The position numbers and the translations under genes are program-made. From Burkholderiales bacterium RIFCSPLOWO2_02_FULL_57_36 (GTDB lineage Bacteria > Pseudomonadota > Gammaproteobacteria > Burkholderiales > Burkholderiaceae_D), in the NCBI GenBank assembly GCA_001770855.1, contig MESE01000099.1:58290-122289 (forward strand): DNA of 64,000 nucleotides. Reading direction: 5' to 3'. Below the pieces are notes generated by a model, which was given only the letters and a program-made list of their open reading frames with translations, was not told the DNA's origin and ran no database searches. Shown piece by piece: positions 19,689 through 29,612 of this stretch (its first letter is position 1; each line of letters opens with the position of its first letter).

Positions 19689-20393
19689 TTATATCCCGCG
19701 CGCCTTTTTATATTGCTCCAGCAAGGTTTCCATCGTCGTGTTGCGCGATTCGCCCTGCAACAGTGACGGAGGAGAAAAATTAATGAGACGTGCCACCCAG
19801 TCGGCGTCCGCATCACCAACGTCAAGAGCATTGATGCATCCAGCCGTCTGCGCCAGATTGCCTAAAAATAGCCGCTGTCCTGTGAGCGCATACGACAGAA
19901 TTGCCCGGTTTACGCCGCCGTGCAGAACCAGCAAAACCGTGTCCCACGTTGAATCGGCACGTAATCTTCCAAGACATGGATGCACGCGATCCATCAGTTC
20001 ACCGATCGACTCGCCGCCGAGAAATCGCTTGTGTTCCGGGGCGACGCCTTCGAATGCGCCGGTAAATGCTTCCTTCAAGTCGGCATCGGCGATGCCGGCG
20101 AGTTTACCGCCTCTTATTTCGGCAAGTTCCGGCCATTCATCAAGTGCGATTTGCTGGCCAGTCTCGGCCAGCACGCAATTGGCAGTTTCGACTGTCCTCG
20201 GCAATCCGGATACGATGACACGGTCAAATCGGATATCTTCCTGTGCGAATACCTTGCCTGCGGCAGCGGCTTGCGCTCTGCCCAGTTCGTTCAGCGGGAC
20301 TGATTCGGGTAAATATGGTTTGCCTGCAGCGTCGAAGTAAGTGACGCTGCCGTGCCGCATTAGATAAACGCGGCGTCGGGATTGAGAGATCAT
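19689..20393 (-). CDS. Histidine phosphatase family protein
   Basis: 234-aa member of the phosphoglycerate mutase-like branch. The catalytic RHG is in YLMRHGSVTYFD near the N-terminus and the second histidine in LLVLHGGVNRAIL. Its start overlaps the stop of the upstream enoyl-CoA hydratase by 4 nt (ATGA on the minus strand), so the two are coupled. Substrate unknown; the context suggests a phosphorylated intermediate of the neighbouring acyl-CoA pathway or a phosphatase of CoA-linked metabolism, which is inference. Confidence 0.87.
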   Translation of the reverse strand: MISQSRRRVYLMRHGSVTYFDAAGKPYLPESVPLNELGRAQAAAAGKVFAQEDIRFDRVIVSGLPRTVETANCVLAETGQQIALDEWPELAEIRGGKLAGIADADLKEAFTGAFEGVAPEHKRFLGGESIGELMDRVHPCLGRLRADSTWDTVLLVLHGGVNRAILSYALTGQRLFLGNLAQTAGCINALDVGDADADWVARLINFSPPSLLQGESRNTTMETLLEQYKKARGI

Positions 20394-21169
20394 TTGTAGT
20401 GAGGCTTTCTTTTTTCCAGAAATGCGCTGATGCCTTCTTGCGCATCGCGATGGTGAAGACTTTCAACGAAGCTGTGTTTTTCTGCGTCGAATTGCTGTGC
20501 AAGAGAATTGTCTTTCGCATCGCGGATCAATGACTTGATGCCCTCGATCGCGTTGGGCGACAGGCACGCCAGTTCGTCGGCCCAGTTCATCGCTGCATCG
20601 AGTGCGGAGCCATCCGGCACAAGCTTGTTGACTACGCCGAGTTCATGTAGCCGCGGCGCTGAAACAGGTTTACCTTCGATCAGCATTTCGGTTGCCAGTT
20701 GACGCGGCAATGCCTGGGCGAGGAACCACGAACCGCCGCCATCGGGCGTCAATCCGACCTTGACGTAGGCCATCACGAACTTCGCCGACGTGCCGGCCAC
20801 AATCATGTCGCAGGCAAGCGCCAGCGAAAAACCGGCGCCTGCCGCTGCGCCATCGACCGCCGCGATTACCGGCTTCGGACAGTCGCGGATGGCTTCAACC
20901 CATCCATGAAGGTTGTCGATGGAAGTTGCCTGCACCGATTTGTCTTTGGCGCGATTTTCCAGCAATCGGTTCAGGTTGCCGCCGGCGCAAAAAAAATTGT
21001 CGGCGCCGGTCAGGATCACGGCGCGGATCGAATCATCGCGTTCCGCGGTGGATAGGGTTTCGATCGCTGCGGCATACATATCCGGATGAAGCGCGTTCTT
21101 CGCGCCGGGATTGGATATGGTCAATATGAGCGTTGCATCGCGGCGGGTGGCTCGGAGTTCTGCGGACAT
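20390..21169 (-). CDS. Enoyl-CoA hydratase/isomerase family protein
   Basis: 259-aa crotonase-fold protein. Oxyanion-hole segments NFFCAGGNLNRL and DGAAAGAGFSLALACD are present; the second has the usual glycine pair. Residues at the catalytic glutamate positions are less clear (VKVGLTPDGGGSWFL), which allows hydratase or isomerase activity. It is followed by the histidine phosphatase with a 4-nt overlap and precedes the phosphotransferase-ACAD operon on the same strand. Confidence 0.9.
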   Translation of the reverse strand: MSAELRATRRDATLILTISNPGAKNALHPDMYAAAIETLSTAERDDSIRAVILTGADNFFCAGGNLNRLLENRAKDKSVQATSIDNLHGWVEAIRDCPKPVIAAVDGAAAGAGFSLALACDMIVAGTSAKFVMAYVKVGLTPDGGGSWFLAQALPRQLATEMLIEGKPVSAPRLHELGVVNKLVPDGSALDAAMNWADELACLSPNAIEGIKSLIRDAKDNSLAQQFDAEKHSFVESLHHRDAQEGISAFLEKRKPHYK

Positions 21170-21338
21170 GGGTGTTGGTCGTTAAATAAAAATATTGCAG
21201 GAATTATATAATGGCGTCTGTTGCTTTACTTTCGCGCGGCCGCATCGGGTCTTTGCGCCGCGATCGCCAATGCAAATATTCTCATATATGCATTTAATTG
21301 GCTGGCGGCCAAATCTAACGATCACATCAGGAGATAAC

Positions 21339-21992
21339 ATGCTCAAGCTTTGCGGATTCGCGGTCAGCAACTATTACAACAAGGTCAAGCTGGCTCTTCT
21401 CGAAAAAGGTGTCGAATTTGAAGAAGTGCTGGTGTGGGCCGATCGCTCGCCTGAATTGCTGGAAAGATCTCCGCTTGGCAAGGTGCCGTTTTTCGAAACC
21501 GAGCATGGTGCGATATGTGAATCCCAGGCGATGATCGAGTATGTGGAAGCGGCGTATCCGGCCAAACCTTTGCTGCCAGCCGATCCGTTCGCAGCGGCAA
21601 AGATAAGAGAGATGATCGTTTTCATGGAACTCCATCTTGAGCTGGTGGCGCGGGAATTGTATCTGGAGGCGTTTTTCGGCGGTAAGGTGAGCGACGAGAT
21701 AAAAGAGCGTACCCGGAAATTATTGACCCGCAATGCAAAGGCATTTGCCAAGCTGGCTAAGTTTTCCCCATATATCGCCGGTGCGGAATTCACGATGGCA
21801 GACTGCGCGGCGCTGGTGCATTTGCCGCTGGTGTCGATGACTTCCAAAGCCATCTACGGTGAAGATGTGCTGGCTGATTTGCCGGTACGCGATTACACGA
21901 AAATGCTTGGCGAGCGTCCGACGGTACAGAAAGTGAATGCGGATCGGAAGGAAAATCAGGAGTTATCGAAGGCGAGGCCCAAAAAAGTTTGA
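21339..21992 (+). CDS. Glutathione S-transferase family protein
   Basis: 217-aa GST with an N-terminal thioredoxin-like domain (GFAVSNYYNKVKLALLEKG, LGKVPFFETEHGAICES) and an all-helical C-terminal domain. The start is ATG 21339, preceded by AGGAGATAAC; an upstream in-frame extension to 21195 has no such site. It stands alone between divergent and convergent genes. Substrate not predictable. Confidence 0.9.
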   Translation: MLKLCGFAVSNYYNKVKLALLEKGVEFEEVLVWADRSPELLERSPLGKVPFFETEHGAICESQAMIEYVEAAYPAKPLLPADPFAAAKIREMIVFMELHLELVARELYLEAFFGGKVSDEIKERTRKLLTRNAKAFAKLAKFSPYIAGAEFTMADCAALVHLPLVSMTSKAIYGEDVLADLPVRDYTKMLGERPTVQKVNADRKENQELSKARPKKV

Positions 21993-22035
21993 TGTCGGTC
22001 GATGACCGGAGTCCGCTGCGTTGGCATTGATGCCC

Positions 22036-23259
22036 TTAAAGCGATGCCAGTCGGTCAAGTGCCGATTGCAGCGTTTCATCCTTTTTGGCAAAGCAAAAAC
22101 GGACTATGCCGGACTCCCGTGGCTGATTATAAAAAGCGGAAACCGGAATTGCCGCAACGCCGATTTCCGCCGTCAGCCATTTCGCGAATTCCGCTTCCGG
22201 CATATCGGAAATCGCGGAATATTCGACGCACTGAAAGTAGGTGCCGTCCGAAGGCAATAATTTGAAACGGGTATTCTTCAGCCCGGTGCGGAACAGGTCG
22301 CGCTTGCGTTGATAAAACGCGGCAAGTTCCAGATACGGCGCCGGTTCCGCCATATAGGTTGCGAGTCCGTGCTGCACCGGGGTATTGACGGTAAACACAT
22401 TGAACTGGTGAACTTTGCGGAACTCCGCCGTCAATGCCGGCGGTGCGGCGACATAGCCGACTTTCCAGCCGGTGACATGATATGTCTTGCCAAAGCTCGA
22501 TACGACAAACGAGCGTGCCGCAAGGTCGGCATGACGGCATACCGACTCATGCCTGGCACCGTCATAGACCATGTGTTCATATACTTCATCCGACAGGATC
22601 AGAATGTCGGTGCCGCTTACGATATCGTTCAATGCCTCGATATCGGCTTCACGTAATACGGAGCCGGTCGGATTGTGCGGCGAATTGATCAGGATCATCC
22701 GCGTCTTTGCGGTCACGGCGCTGGAAACTGCATGCCAAGGCACGCTATATCCCTGCGGACCGATTTCCATCTGTACGAATACCGGAATGCCGCCGGCAAG
22801 TTCAATTGCCGGTACATAACTGTCGTACGCAGGTTCGATCACGATGACTTCATCGCCCTGGTGAACCGCGGATAAAATTGCCGTCAGAATCGCCTGCGTA
22901 GCGCCGGCCGTCACGGTGATCTCGGTTGCGGGGTCGTAAGAATGGCCGTAAAGACTCTCGATTTTCCGCGCGATTGCATCACGCAGGGATTGAATTCCCG
23001 TCATTGGCGGATACTGGTTCAGCCCGCTTTTCATCGCGTTGGCGACGGCGTCGACCAACGCCGGATCGCAATCGAAATCGGGAAAGCCTTGTCCCAGATT
23101 GACCGCTTTTTTTTCAGCTGCCAATGCAGACATTACCGTGAAAATTGTGGTGCCTACATTAGGAAGCCTGGAAGCGAGTTTGATGGCGCTGAACTTCGAT
23201 GCAGGGAGTGAGGAATTGGCAGGTTCGAGTGGCATATCCATTTGAATTCGAGAATGCAT
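22036..23259 (-). CDS. PLP-dependent aminotransferase, methionine aminotransferase type
   Basis: About 407 aa, fold type I class I/II aminotransferase. Visible: NLGQGFPDFD, YPPMTGIQSLRDAIARK, the INSPHNPTG motif, DEVYEHMVYDG and the PLP lysine in SSFGKTYHVTGWKVGY. This pattern is closest to the YbdL/kynurenine aminotransferase-like group that transaminates methionine and aromatic amino acids. The reading frame opens with TTG 23274; ATGs at 23259, 23241 and 23235 are possible and none has a clear ribosome binding site. The gene begins within 20 nt of the PIN gene's stop. Confidence 0.9.
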   Translation of the reverse strand: MHSRIQMDMPLEPANSSLPASKFSAIKLASRLPNVGTTIFTVMSALAAEKKAVNLGQGFPDFDCDPALVDAVANAMKSGLNQYPPMTGIQSLRDAIARKIESLYGHSYDPATEITVTAGATQAILTAILSAVHQGDEVIVIEPAYDSYVPAIELAGGIPVFVQMEIGPQGYSVPWHAVSSAVTAKTRMILINSPHNPTGSVLREADIEALNDIVSGTDILILSDEVYEHMVYDGARHESVCRHADLAARSFVVSSFGKTYHVTGWKVGYVAAPPALTAEFRKVHQFNVFTVNTPVQHGLATYMAEPAPYLELAAFYQRKRDLFRTGLKNTRFKLLPSDGTYFQCVEYSAISDMPEAEFAKWLTAEIGVAAIPVSAFYNQPRESGIVRFCFAKKDETLQSALDRLASL

Positions 23260-23279
23260 GTTTATGTTATGCAAGCATT

Positions 23280-23759
23280 TTAGCGGATTGTACGAGCTGC
23301 TTGAAACGACACGGCGTATGTCGTCCAGCTATCCGGTGGCATGATGAGGAAAAGACCGGCTTTTGCAGTTTTTCTTGCCAGCTTCAATAATGCCTTGTCC
23401 TTGGTGATCAGCACGTCTGCCTTCGCATCGCGGCAAATTTCCAGAAATTTTTGATCATCCGGGTCGCTGCACACCGGAAGTCGCATGTCGGAATCAAGCG
23501 TATCCGCTGCAATGCAGGTGATCAGGGAATCGAATTCCGCAGCTATCCTGGTTCTCGACTCATCGTCCAGACGCAGGTGCGAATAATTCAAGACAAGCAG
23601 CCATTCCATTCTACAGTCGGATCGAGTTACCGCTTCCACTGTCCCGTCTTTGAGTGCCACATGCAGTTCAGCCCAGCGCGGGTCGCGAAAAACGAACAAA
23701 TCAAGACATACATTGGTGTCCAGGACGACGCGCTTCGGTATCATGTTGAAAATTTTCAT
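23280..23759 (-). CDS. PIN-domain putative ribonuclease/toxin (COG1569-like)
   Basis: 159 aa. Acidic residues that bind metal in PIN nucleases are all present: Asp14 ([11 protein letters not shown]), Glu52, Asp99-Asp102 (CSDPDDQKF) and Asp121 (LITKDKALL). Such proteins are annotated as toxin components of toxin-antitoxin systems, but no antitoxin gene adjoins it: yaaA diverges 12 nt away and an aminotransferase follows. It may be a housekeeping RNase or an orphan toxin. Confidence 0.85.
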   Translation of the reverse strand: MKIFNMIPKRVVLDTNVCLDLFVFRDPRWAELHVALKDGTVEAVTRSDCRMEWLLVLNYSHLRLDDESRTRIAAEFDSLITCIAADTLDSDMRLPVCSDPDDQKFLEICRDAKADVLITKDKALLKLARKTAKAGLFLIMPPDSWTTYAVSFQAARTIR

Positions 23760-23771
23760 TCGGATAAGCTC

Positions 23772-24548
23772 ATGCTGATAGTTTTATCGCCTGCCAAAAC
23801 ACTGGATTACGCCACGCCTTCGGTTACAGACAAGCACAGTCGTCCTCAATTCACCAAGCACTCGGCCGAATTGATCAACACGCTCAAGCAGTTATCGCCG
23901 GCGCAGATCGCAAGTTTGATGCGTGTTTCCGATCCATTGGCGGCATTGAATGCCGAACGATATGCCGCTTGGTCGAAAAGATTCACGCTTAAAAATTCAA
24001 GGCAGGCAGTTTTGGCGTTTGACGGCGATGTCTATGGCGGTCTCGACGCACGTTCGTTGAATGCCGCTCAGCTCGAATATGCACAGTCGCATATCCGCAT
24101 TCTATCCGGGTTGTACGGATTGCTGCGTCCGCTGGACTTGATGCAGCCATACCGACTGGAAATGGGAACCAGACTTGCGACTGCACGCGGCAAGGATTTG
24201 TATGCTTTTTGGGGTGATATGCTGACCAAGGCAATCGATGTAGAGCTGACCGGCCGAAAATCAACGGCATTGATTAATCTCGCGTCCGAGGAATACTTCA
24301 AGGCCGTCCGGCCGGCTTTGCTGGGTATTCCGGTCATCACGCCGGTCTTCGAGGACTGGAAAAGCGGGCAATACAAGATAATCTCGTTTTATGCAAAACG
24401 GGCGCGTGGACTGATGGCAAGGTATGCAGCAGTCAACAGTATTACCCAGCCGGAACGACTGAAGCAGTTTGAGTCGGACGGTTATAGGTTCGACGACAAA
24501 AGATCCAGTGAAGATCGCTGGATCTTCCGTCGTAATATCGCCCGATAG
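23772..24548 (+). CDS. yaaA: Peroxide stress protein YaaA
   Basis: 258-aa DUF328 protein, the family that lowers free iron damage and binds DNA during hydrogen peroxide stress in E. coli. The N-terminal signature [16 protein letters not shown] and the later [20 protein letters not shown] are characteristic. Start ATG 23772 is fixed by this signature; the upstream open frame is shadow. It diverges from the PIN gene with 12 nt between start codons and ends before a bidirectional terminator. Confidence 0.96.
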   Translation: MLIVLSPAKTLDYATPSVTDKHSRPQFTKHSAELINTLKQLSPAQIASLMRVSDPLAALNAERYAAWSKRFTLKNSRQAVLAFDGDVYGGLDARSLNAAQLEYAQSHIRILSGLYGLLRPLDLMQPYRLEMGTRLATARGKDLYAFWGDMLTKAIDVELTGRKSTALINLASEEYFKAVRPALLGIPVITPVFEDWKSGQYKIISFYAKRARGLMARYAAVNSITQPERLKQFESDGYRFDDKRSSEDRWIFRRNIAR

Positions 24549-24560
24549 TAATGAGAGTAT

Positions 24561-24589
24561 AAAAAAAGCCTCGCATGGCGAGGCTTTTT
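24561..24589. terminator. Bidirectional terminator between yaaA and bamD
   Basis: AAAAAAAGCCTCGC / GCGAGGCTTTTT with a 3-nt loop; A and T runs flank both sides, so it can stop transcription from both convergent genes. Confidence 0.9.
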
Positions 24590-24602
24590 GCTGTTTGCGT
24601 GA

Positions 24603-25403
24603 TTACCAGATTTGCCACCACGGCTTGACCGCTTTGCGGCCGCCCCTTGAGAAATCGCTATTCGGAAAGTTCTTTTTGAATACGCGGTCCGCGTCGTCGC
24701 GCAACTCGGTCATGCCCATGGCATCATAAGCGCGCACCATGATAAACAGCGCTTCTTCAATCGCAGGCGAATCGCGGTAATCTTTTACCGTGGCCTGCGC
24801 CCGATTTGCCGCGGCAAGATAGGCTCCGCGCCGATAATAGTAGTTCGCCACATGAACATCGTATTGCGCCATCATATTGACCAGATATCTTAGCCGTTCC
24901 TGGGAATCTTTCGCATAAATGCTGTTCGGAAACCGTTCAACCAGTTGTTTGAAGGAGTCGAAGGCATCGCGTGCGGCCTTGGGATCGCGTTCGCTTGGAT
25001 CCTGGCGAGACAGGAACTCGAACATGCCGACTTTGTCGTTAAAGTTGATCAGGCCGCGCAAGTAATACATGTAATCCACGTTCGGATGGTCAGGGTGCAG
25101 TTTGATAAAGCGTTCGGTTGCCGCCAACGCAAGCGCTTGATCGCCCTGGCGATAATGGGTATAAGCGATTTCCATTTGCGCTTGCTGCGCATATGTCCCG
25201 AACGGATAACGCGATTCGAGTTTCTCGAAATGAGAGATCGCTTTATCGAAATTTCCACCTGATAATTCGGATCGCGCCTCCGCGTATAATTTGGCTGCGG
25301 ACCATGTTGCGGTTTCATCGGATGATTCGTTCTTTAGTATCCCGCAGGCCGATAGCAACAGTACAAATACGATCGCCGACAAATTAAGTAAATTTTTTTG
25401 CAT
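24603..25403 (-). CDS. bamD: Outer membrane assembly lipoprotein BamD
   Basis: Essential lipoprotein of the BAM complex that helps insert beta-barrel proteins. 266 aa with a lipoprotein signal peptide ending LLLSAC (Cys20) and five TPR-like repeats (AKLYAEARSELSGGNFDKAI onward). I use ATG 25403 because it gives a normal lipoprotein signal; the longer frame to 25469 would add 22 residues and overlap the rluD start. bamD divergent from rluD is a conserved proteobacterial arrangement. Confidence 0.96.
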   Translation of the reverse strand: MQKNLLNLSAIVFVLLLSACGILKNESSDETATWSAAKLYAEARSELSGGNFDKAISHFEKLESRYPFGTYAQQAQMEIAYTHYRQGDQALALAATERFIKLHPDHPNVDYMYYLRGLINFNDKVGMFEFLSRQDPSERDPKAARDAFDSFKQLVERFPNSIYAKDSQERLRYLVNMMAQYDVHVANYYYRRGAYLAAANRAQATVKDYRDSPAIEEALFIMVRAYDAMGMTELRDDADRVFKKNFPNSDFSRGGRKAVKPWWQIW

Positions 25404-25462
25404 AAGTTTTTGCAAGAGTGCGTCTAAACAATGAATGATTATAGCTGATAGGGTCTGTCGTA

Positions 25463-26482
25463 ATGTCAACCAAAATGCCGAACCTGGCGAATATCCCGCT
25501 CGAAGTGGACGCTGAAGACACGGACGACGGTGATAATACCTTACCGGAAGCGTCTCCCATAGTGCTGAAATTGACTTCGGACGCTTGCGGGATTCGATTG
25601 GACAAGGTGCTTTCCACGCTGATTCCGCAGTACTCGCGCAGCCGTATCCAGCAATGGATCGAAGGCGGTCGCGTTACGGTAGACGATCGAATCGTACTCG
25701 GCAAGGCGACGGTTTTCGGTGATGAAACCGTCGTCGTCTTGCCGCAGGCAGCGCCGGAAGAGCAAGCGTTCAAGCCGGAGCCGATGGCGCTATCGATTGT
25801 CCATGAGGATGCGGCTATTCTGGTTATCGACAAGCCGGCCGGGCTGGTTGTGCATCCGGCTGCCGGCAATTGGTCAGGCACTTTACTGAACGGGCTTTTG
25901 CATTATTTTCCGCCGATCGCAGGCGTGCCGCGCGCGGGCATAGTGCACCGGCTGGACAAGGACACAAGCGGATTGATGGTGGTCGCTAAAACCTTGCAGG
26001 CGCACACCGATCTGGTTCGCCAGCTCCAGGCGCGCACAGTCAAGCGAGAATATCTGGCCTTGGTGTGGGGTACGCCGCAAATCAACGGCAAAGTCGATGC
26101 GGCGATAGGACGGCATCCAAGGGACAGGCTGAAAATGGCTGTGCTGGAAAATGCGACTGCCAAACCGGCGGTCACCCATTATCACCGCATCGCAACCGGT
26201 TTACACGGTAAACGCCCGGTCAGCCTGATGCGCTGCCAGCTTGAAACCGGCCGCACGCATCAAATCCGTGTTCATATGCAATCGATCGGTAGCACACTGG
26301 TAGGCGATACGCTATACGGGAAGCCGCATCTCGCACCGGCATTCGGGCGCCAGGCGCTGCATGCGTACCGACTGGGCCTGATTCACCCGGAATCGCGCAA
26401 GCCATGTGATTGGAACAGCCCGTTACCGCAAGACTTTATCGATCTCATTGCGCAAGCCGGCATCGCAGCGACTTCTTTATAG
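25463..26482 (+). CDS. rluD: 23S rRNA pseudouridine synthase D
   Basis: Modifies uridines of 23S rRNA helix 69. 339 aa: an S4 RNA-binding domain (about residues 42-100) followed by the RluA-type catalytic domain with HRLDKDTSGLMVVAKT; the catalytic aspartate is Asp165. A ~35-residue acidic N-terminal stretch precedes the S4 domain. It diverges from bamD and is followed 14 nt later by pgeF, the classic rluD-yfiH pair. Confidence 0.96.
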   Translation: MSTKMPNLANIPLEVDAEDTDDGDNTLPEASPIVLKLTSDACGIRLDKVLSTLIPQYSRSRIQQWIEGGRVTVDDRIVLGKATVFGDETVVVLPQAAPEEQAFKPEPMALSIVHEDAAILVIDKPAGLVVHPAAGNWSGTLLNGLLHYFPPIAGVPRAGIVHRLDKDTSGLMVVAKTLQAHTDLVRQLQARTVKREYLALVWGTPQINGKVDAAIGRHPRDRLKMAVLENATAKPAVTHYHRIATGLHGKRPVSLMRCQLETGRTHQIRVHMQSIGSTLVGDTLYGKPHLAPAFGRQALHAYRLGLIHPESRKPCDWNSPLPQDFIDLIAQAGIAATSL

Positions 26483-26496
26483 GCGAGATCCGAAAT

Positions 26497-27249
26497 ATGG
26501 ACCTGATTTTGCCGGACTGGGTTGGCTCACCATTCAATATCGGTGCATTCTCGACATCGCGCCGAGGCGGCTTCAGTCGTCCGCCGTATGATGACGGGTC
26601 CGGCGGTGGCGGCCTTAATTTGGGCCTTCATGTCGATGATGAACCGGAACAGGTCGGGCGAAACCGTCTTTTGCTTGGATCTCTATTGCCGGCACAGCCG
26701 ACTTGGCTCACTCAAGTGCACGGCACTGCAGTCGTGAATGCGTCGGGTGCTGCCGTGGCGTCTCGTGCGGATGCCAGCATCACAAGCGAACGCGGGGTGG
26801 TGTGCGCGATTCAGACCGCGGATTGTCTGCCGGTATTGTTTTGCGATGTGGCGGGTGGCGTGGTCGGCGCGGCGCATGCCGGTTGGCGGGGGCTGGTAGG
26901 CGGCATCCTTGAGAACACTGTCAGCGGCATGCGCGACCTGGGGGCAACTGAAATTCTGGCATGGCTCGGCCCGGCAATAGGGCCGGAGCGATTCGAAGTC
27001 GGAGAGGACGTATTGAACGCCTTTGCCGCACGCGACCCCGCGACAGGAGCGGCATTCAAGCGGATTGATGGTCGGCCCGAAAAATATCTGGCCGATATAT
27101 ATCATCTCGCGCGCATTTTCCTGTCGAGGCATGGTGTACAGCGGATTTATGGCGGGGATATGTGCACGATGACCGATGCGGGCCACTTTTATTCCTACCG
27201 GCGCGACAAGCTCACAGGACGAATGGCATCAGTGATCTGGATCAAATAA
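26497..27249 (+). CDS. pgeF: Peptidoglycan editing factor PgeF (YfiH/laccase-domain family)
   Basis: 250-aa protein of the multicopper-oxidase-like YfiH family, reported to remove mis-incorporated residues from muropeptide precursors. The Cys/His metal site residues are visible in TQVHGTAVV, TADCLPVLF and AAHAGWRGLV. The start is ATG 26497, 14 nt after rluD; a longer frame from 26410 overlaps rluD and has no support. Confidence 0.94.
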   Translation: MDLILPDWVGSPFNIGAFSTSRRGGFSRPPYDDGSGGGGLNLGLHVDDEPEQVGRNRLLLGSLLPAQPTWLTQVHGTAVVNASGAAVASRADASITSERGVVCAIQTADCLPVLFCDVAGGVVGAAHAGWRGLVGGILENTVSGMRDLGATEILAWLGPAIGPERFEVGEDVLNAFAARDPATGAAFKRIDGRPEKYLADIYHLARIFLSRHGVQRIYGGDMCTMTDAGHFYSYRRDKLTGRMASVIWIK

Positions 27250-27321
27250 TTGGCATTGGTTTGCAATAAACACGTGTTGTCTGTAGCCGCCTGATTTTGC
27301 AACCGGTAAAATCCCGAACGC

Positions 27322-27618
27322 CTAATCCTTGCCGCCAGGCCTCACGTCAGACTTGTTCTCGTCCGGATATTGCAAGGGCGTGCTATCGGCAACGTCATGA
27401 ACCCCGGATAGGTTGATGGAATCCGTACCGGAGTCCGCCGGCTGTTTTTTCATCGATGCGCGGTTGCGTCTGCGTCGCCGCGTCCCGGTTAGGTATAGAA
27501 TAATTGTCAACGGTACGACGCCATACAGCAAGAAGGTCATGATGCCCGCAATCGCCGAATGTTCGGTAATTGCCATCATCAGCACGACATAGATCCACCC
27601 GATGACAACGATGTGCAT
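27322..27618 (-). CDS. Small conserved membrane protein, function unknown
   Basis: 98 aa with two membrane helices (about residues 1-17 and 25-45) followed by a basic cluster (GTRRRRRNR) and a soluble acidic tail. Start ATG 27618 is the first that opens on a membrane segment; the frame extends further upstream without support and into the phaC gene. It diverges from phaC with 54 nt between starts. I do not recognise a named family. Confidence 0.65.
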   Translation of the reverse strand: MHIVVIGWIYVVLMMAITEHSAIAGIMTFLLYGVVPLTIILYLTGTRRRRRNRASMKKQPADSGTDSINLSGVHDVADSTPLQYPDENKSDVRPGGKD

Positions 27619-27672
27619 GACAAATTTCGGTTGAAGTAAATCGCAACAATACGCTAAAAAAGAGATGCAAGC

Positions 27673-29391
27673 ATGAATCCCCCAACTCCCCAAGCCGTGC
27701 CTTCTCCCTGGATGCCGCAATTTTCCGACTCTAACGCATGGCAGTCGTGGTTTCAGCAAGCATCCGTCGCTGCCAGCCCCGTCGCCGGAAAAGGTGTAGC
27801 GGATCTGGCGGTCACATTGGATCCGGTCATCGTTAATCAACTGCAAAATGATTACATGCAGCAATTCACGACCTTATGGCAGGACCTGCTGGCCATGAAA
27901 ACGCCACCTGTCGCGGATAAGCGTTTCAAGGCGCCGGCATGGCAATCGAATACGTTATATGCATTCAATGCTGCAGCGTATCTTTTGAACGCGCGGTTTT
28001 TAATGTCGATGGCCGACGCGGCGCAGGCGCCGCCAAAGGTGAAGCAAAAAATCCGGTTCGCCGTACAGCAGACTATCGATGCAATGTCGCCTTCGAATTT
28101 TTTGGTGACCAACCCTGAAGCGCAGAAAAAAATTCTCGAAACCAAAGGCGAAAGCCTGACCAAAGGGCTGGCCAATATGCTGGCCGACATGCATAAAGGA
28201 CGGATCTCGCAAACGGATGAATCGGCATTTGAGGTGGGTCGTAATGTCGCCACGACGGAAGGCGCCGTGGTATTCGAAAATGAGCTTTTTCAGCTGATTC
28301 AATACAAACCGCTTACCGAGACGGTCTATGAAAGGCCAATGCTGTTCGTGCCGCCTTGCATCAATAAGTATTACATCATGGATTTACAGCCCGGCAATTC
28401 GCTGGTTCGTTATACCGTTGATCAAGGACACACGGTCTTTCTTGTCTCCTGGCGCAATGCGGACCAGTCCGTGGCGCAAGCTACTTGGGATGATTACATA
28501 TCAGACGGCGTAATCAAGGCAATCCAGGTCGTGCAGGAAATATCCAAACAAGAGCAAATCAATGCGCTGGGGTTTTGTGTCGGCGGGACTTTGATCGCCA
28601 GTGCATTGGCGATATTGTTTGCACGCGGAGAAAAGCCGGTCACCAGCCTGACGCTGTTGACCGCGCTTCTCGATTTTTCAGATACCGGCGTGATCGATGT
28701 TTATATCGACGAAGCGCAGGTTGGCAAACGGGAGCAGGAAATCGGGCGTGGCGGACTGATGCCGGGACGCGATTTCGCCGCAGCCTTTTCCAGCTTGCGT
28801 TCCAATGACCTTGTCTGGAACTATGTCGAATCGAATTACCTGAAAGGCGAGGAACCGCCGCCGTTCGATCTCCTGTACTGGAATGCAGACAGCACTAATC
28901 TACCGGGACCTATGTTTTGCTGGTATCTGCGGAATATGTACCTGGAAAATAATCTGAGGAAACCCGGTAAGTTGAGTGTATTGGATGAGAAGATCGATCT
29001 CGGCAAGATCAATGTACCTGTATTTATCTATGCGTCACGCGAAGACCATATCGTTCCATGGAATTCCGCATATGCATCAAATGCCCTTCTGAATATTAAA
29101 AAGCCGCGTCAAAATCGTTTCATACTTGGTGCCTCGGGCCATATTGCCGGCGTGATCAATCCCCCCGCACAGAAAAAACGCAGTTACTGGACCAATGACA
29201 ACATCGTTCCGGATCCCAAGGCATGGTTGGCCGGAGCGACCGAACATGCAGGCAGTTGGTGGCCTGAGTGGTCGGCATTCCTGATGAAACATTCCGGCAA
29301 GAAGGTGAATGCGCCACGCAAATATGGAAGTACGAAGTTCAAGCCGATCGAGCCGGCACCTGGGCGTTACGTTAAAGAAAAAGCAGATTGA
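27673..29391 (+). CDS. phaC: Class I polyhydroxyalkanoate synthase
   Basis: Polymerises (R)-3-hydroxyacyl-CoA into PHA granules. 572 aa, normal for class I. The lipase-like box GFCVGG carries the catalytic Cys302, and Asp458 (SREDHIVPW) and His490 (GASGHIAG) complete the triad. phaA and phaB are not in this window; phaR follows 221 nt downstream. The MaoC-type hydratases at 15.4-16.4 kb could in principle supply monomer, which is inference. Confidence 0.97.
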   Translation: MNPPTPQAVPSPWMPQFSDSNAWQSWFQQASVAASPVAGKGVADLAVTLDPVIVNQLQNDYMQQFTTLWQDLLAMKTPPVADKRFKAPAWQSNTLYAFNAAAYLLNARFLMSMADAAQAPPKVKQKIRFAVQQTIDAMSPSNFLVTNPEAQKKILETKGESLTKGLANMLADMHKGRISQTDESAFEVGRNVATTEGAVVFENELFQLIQYKPLTETVYERPMLFVPPCINKYYIMDLQPGNSLVRYTVDQGHTVFLVSWRNADQSVAQATWDDYISDGVIKAIQVVQEISKQEQINALGFCVGGTLIASALAILFARGEKPVTSLTLLTALLDFSDTGVIDVYIDEAQVGKREQEIGRGGLMPGRDFAAAFSSLRSNDLVWNYVESNYLKGEEPPPFDLLYWNADSTNLPGPMFCWYLRNMYLENNLRKPGKLSVLDEKIDLGKINVPVFIYASREDHIVPWNSAYASNALLNIKKPRQNRFILGASGHIAGVINPPAQKKRSYWTNDNIVPDPKAWLAGATEHAGSWWPEWSAFLMKHSGKKVNAPRKYGSTKFKPIEPAPGRYVKEKAD

Positions 29392-29612
29392 ACCTAGTTA
29401 AATTGGCGAGAACCGGATATCTTTGAAGTGCAATATGCTTGCTGGCCTGAGCAAAAAATGTGCAGAGATGCGCTACGCCAATGAAAGGATGTGTCGAATA
29501 GTTGCTTAATTCATGGTTTTTTAGCACTATAATAAAATATGCCGAAGCGAACGCATGTTCACTTTTTGCTAGTATATTCAAATGCGTTAAGCAACATTGA
29601 CTGGAATTCCTG

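Noticed and set aside
23451..23771. 107-codon N-terminal extension of yaaA
   Set aside because: The YaaA family begins at [13 protein letters not shown]; the extension overlaps the divergent PIN gene.
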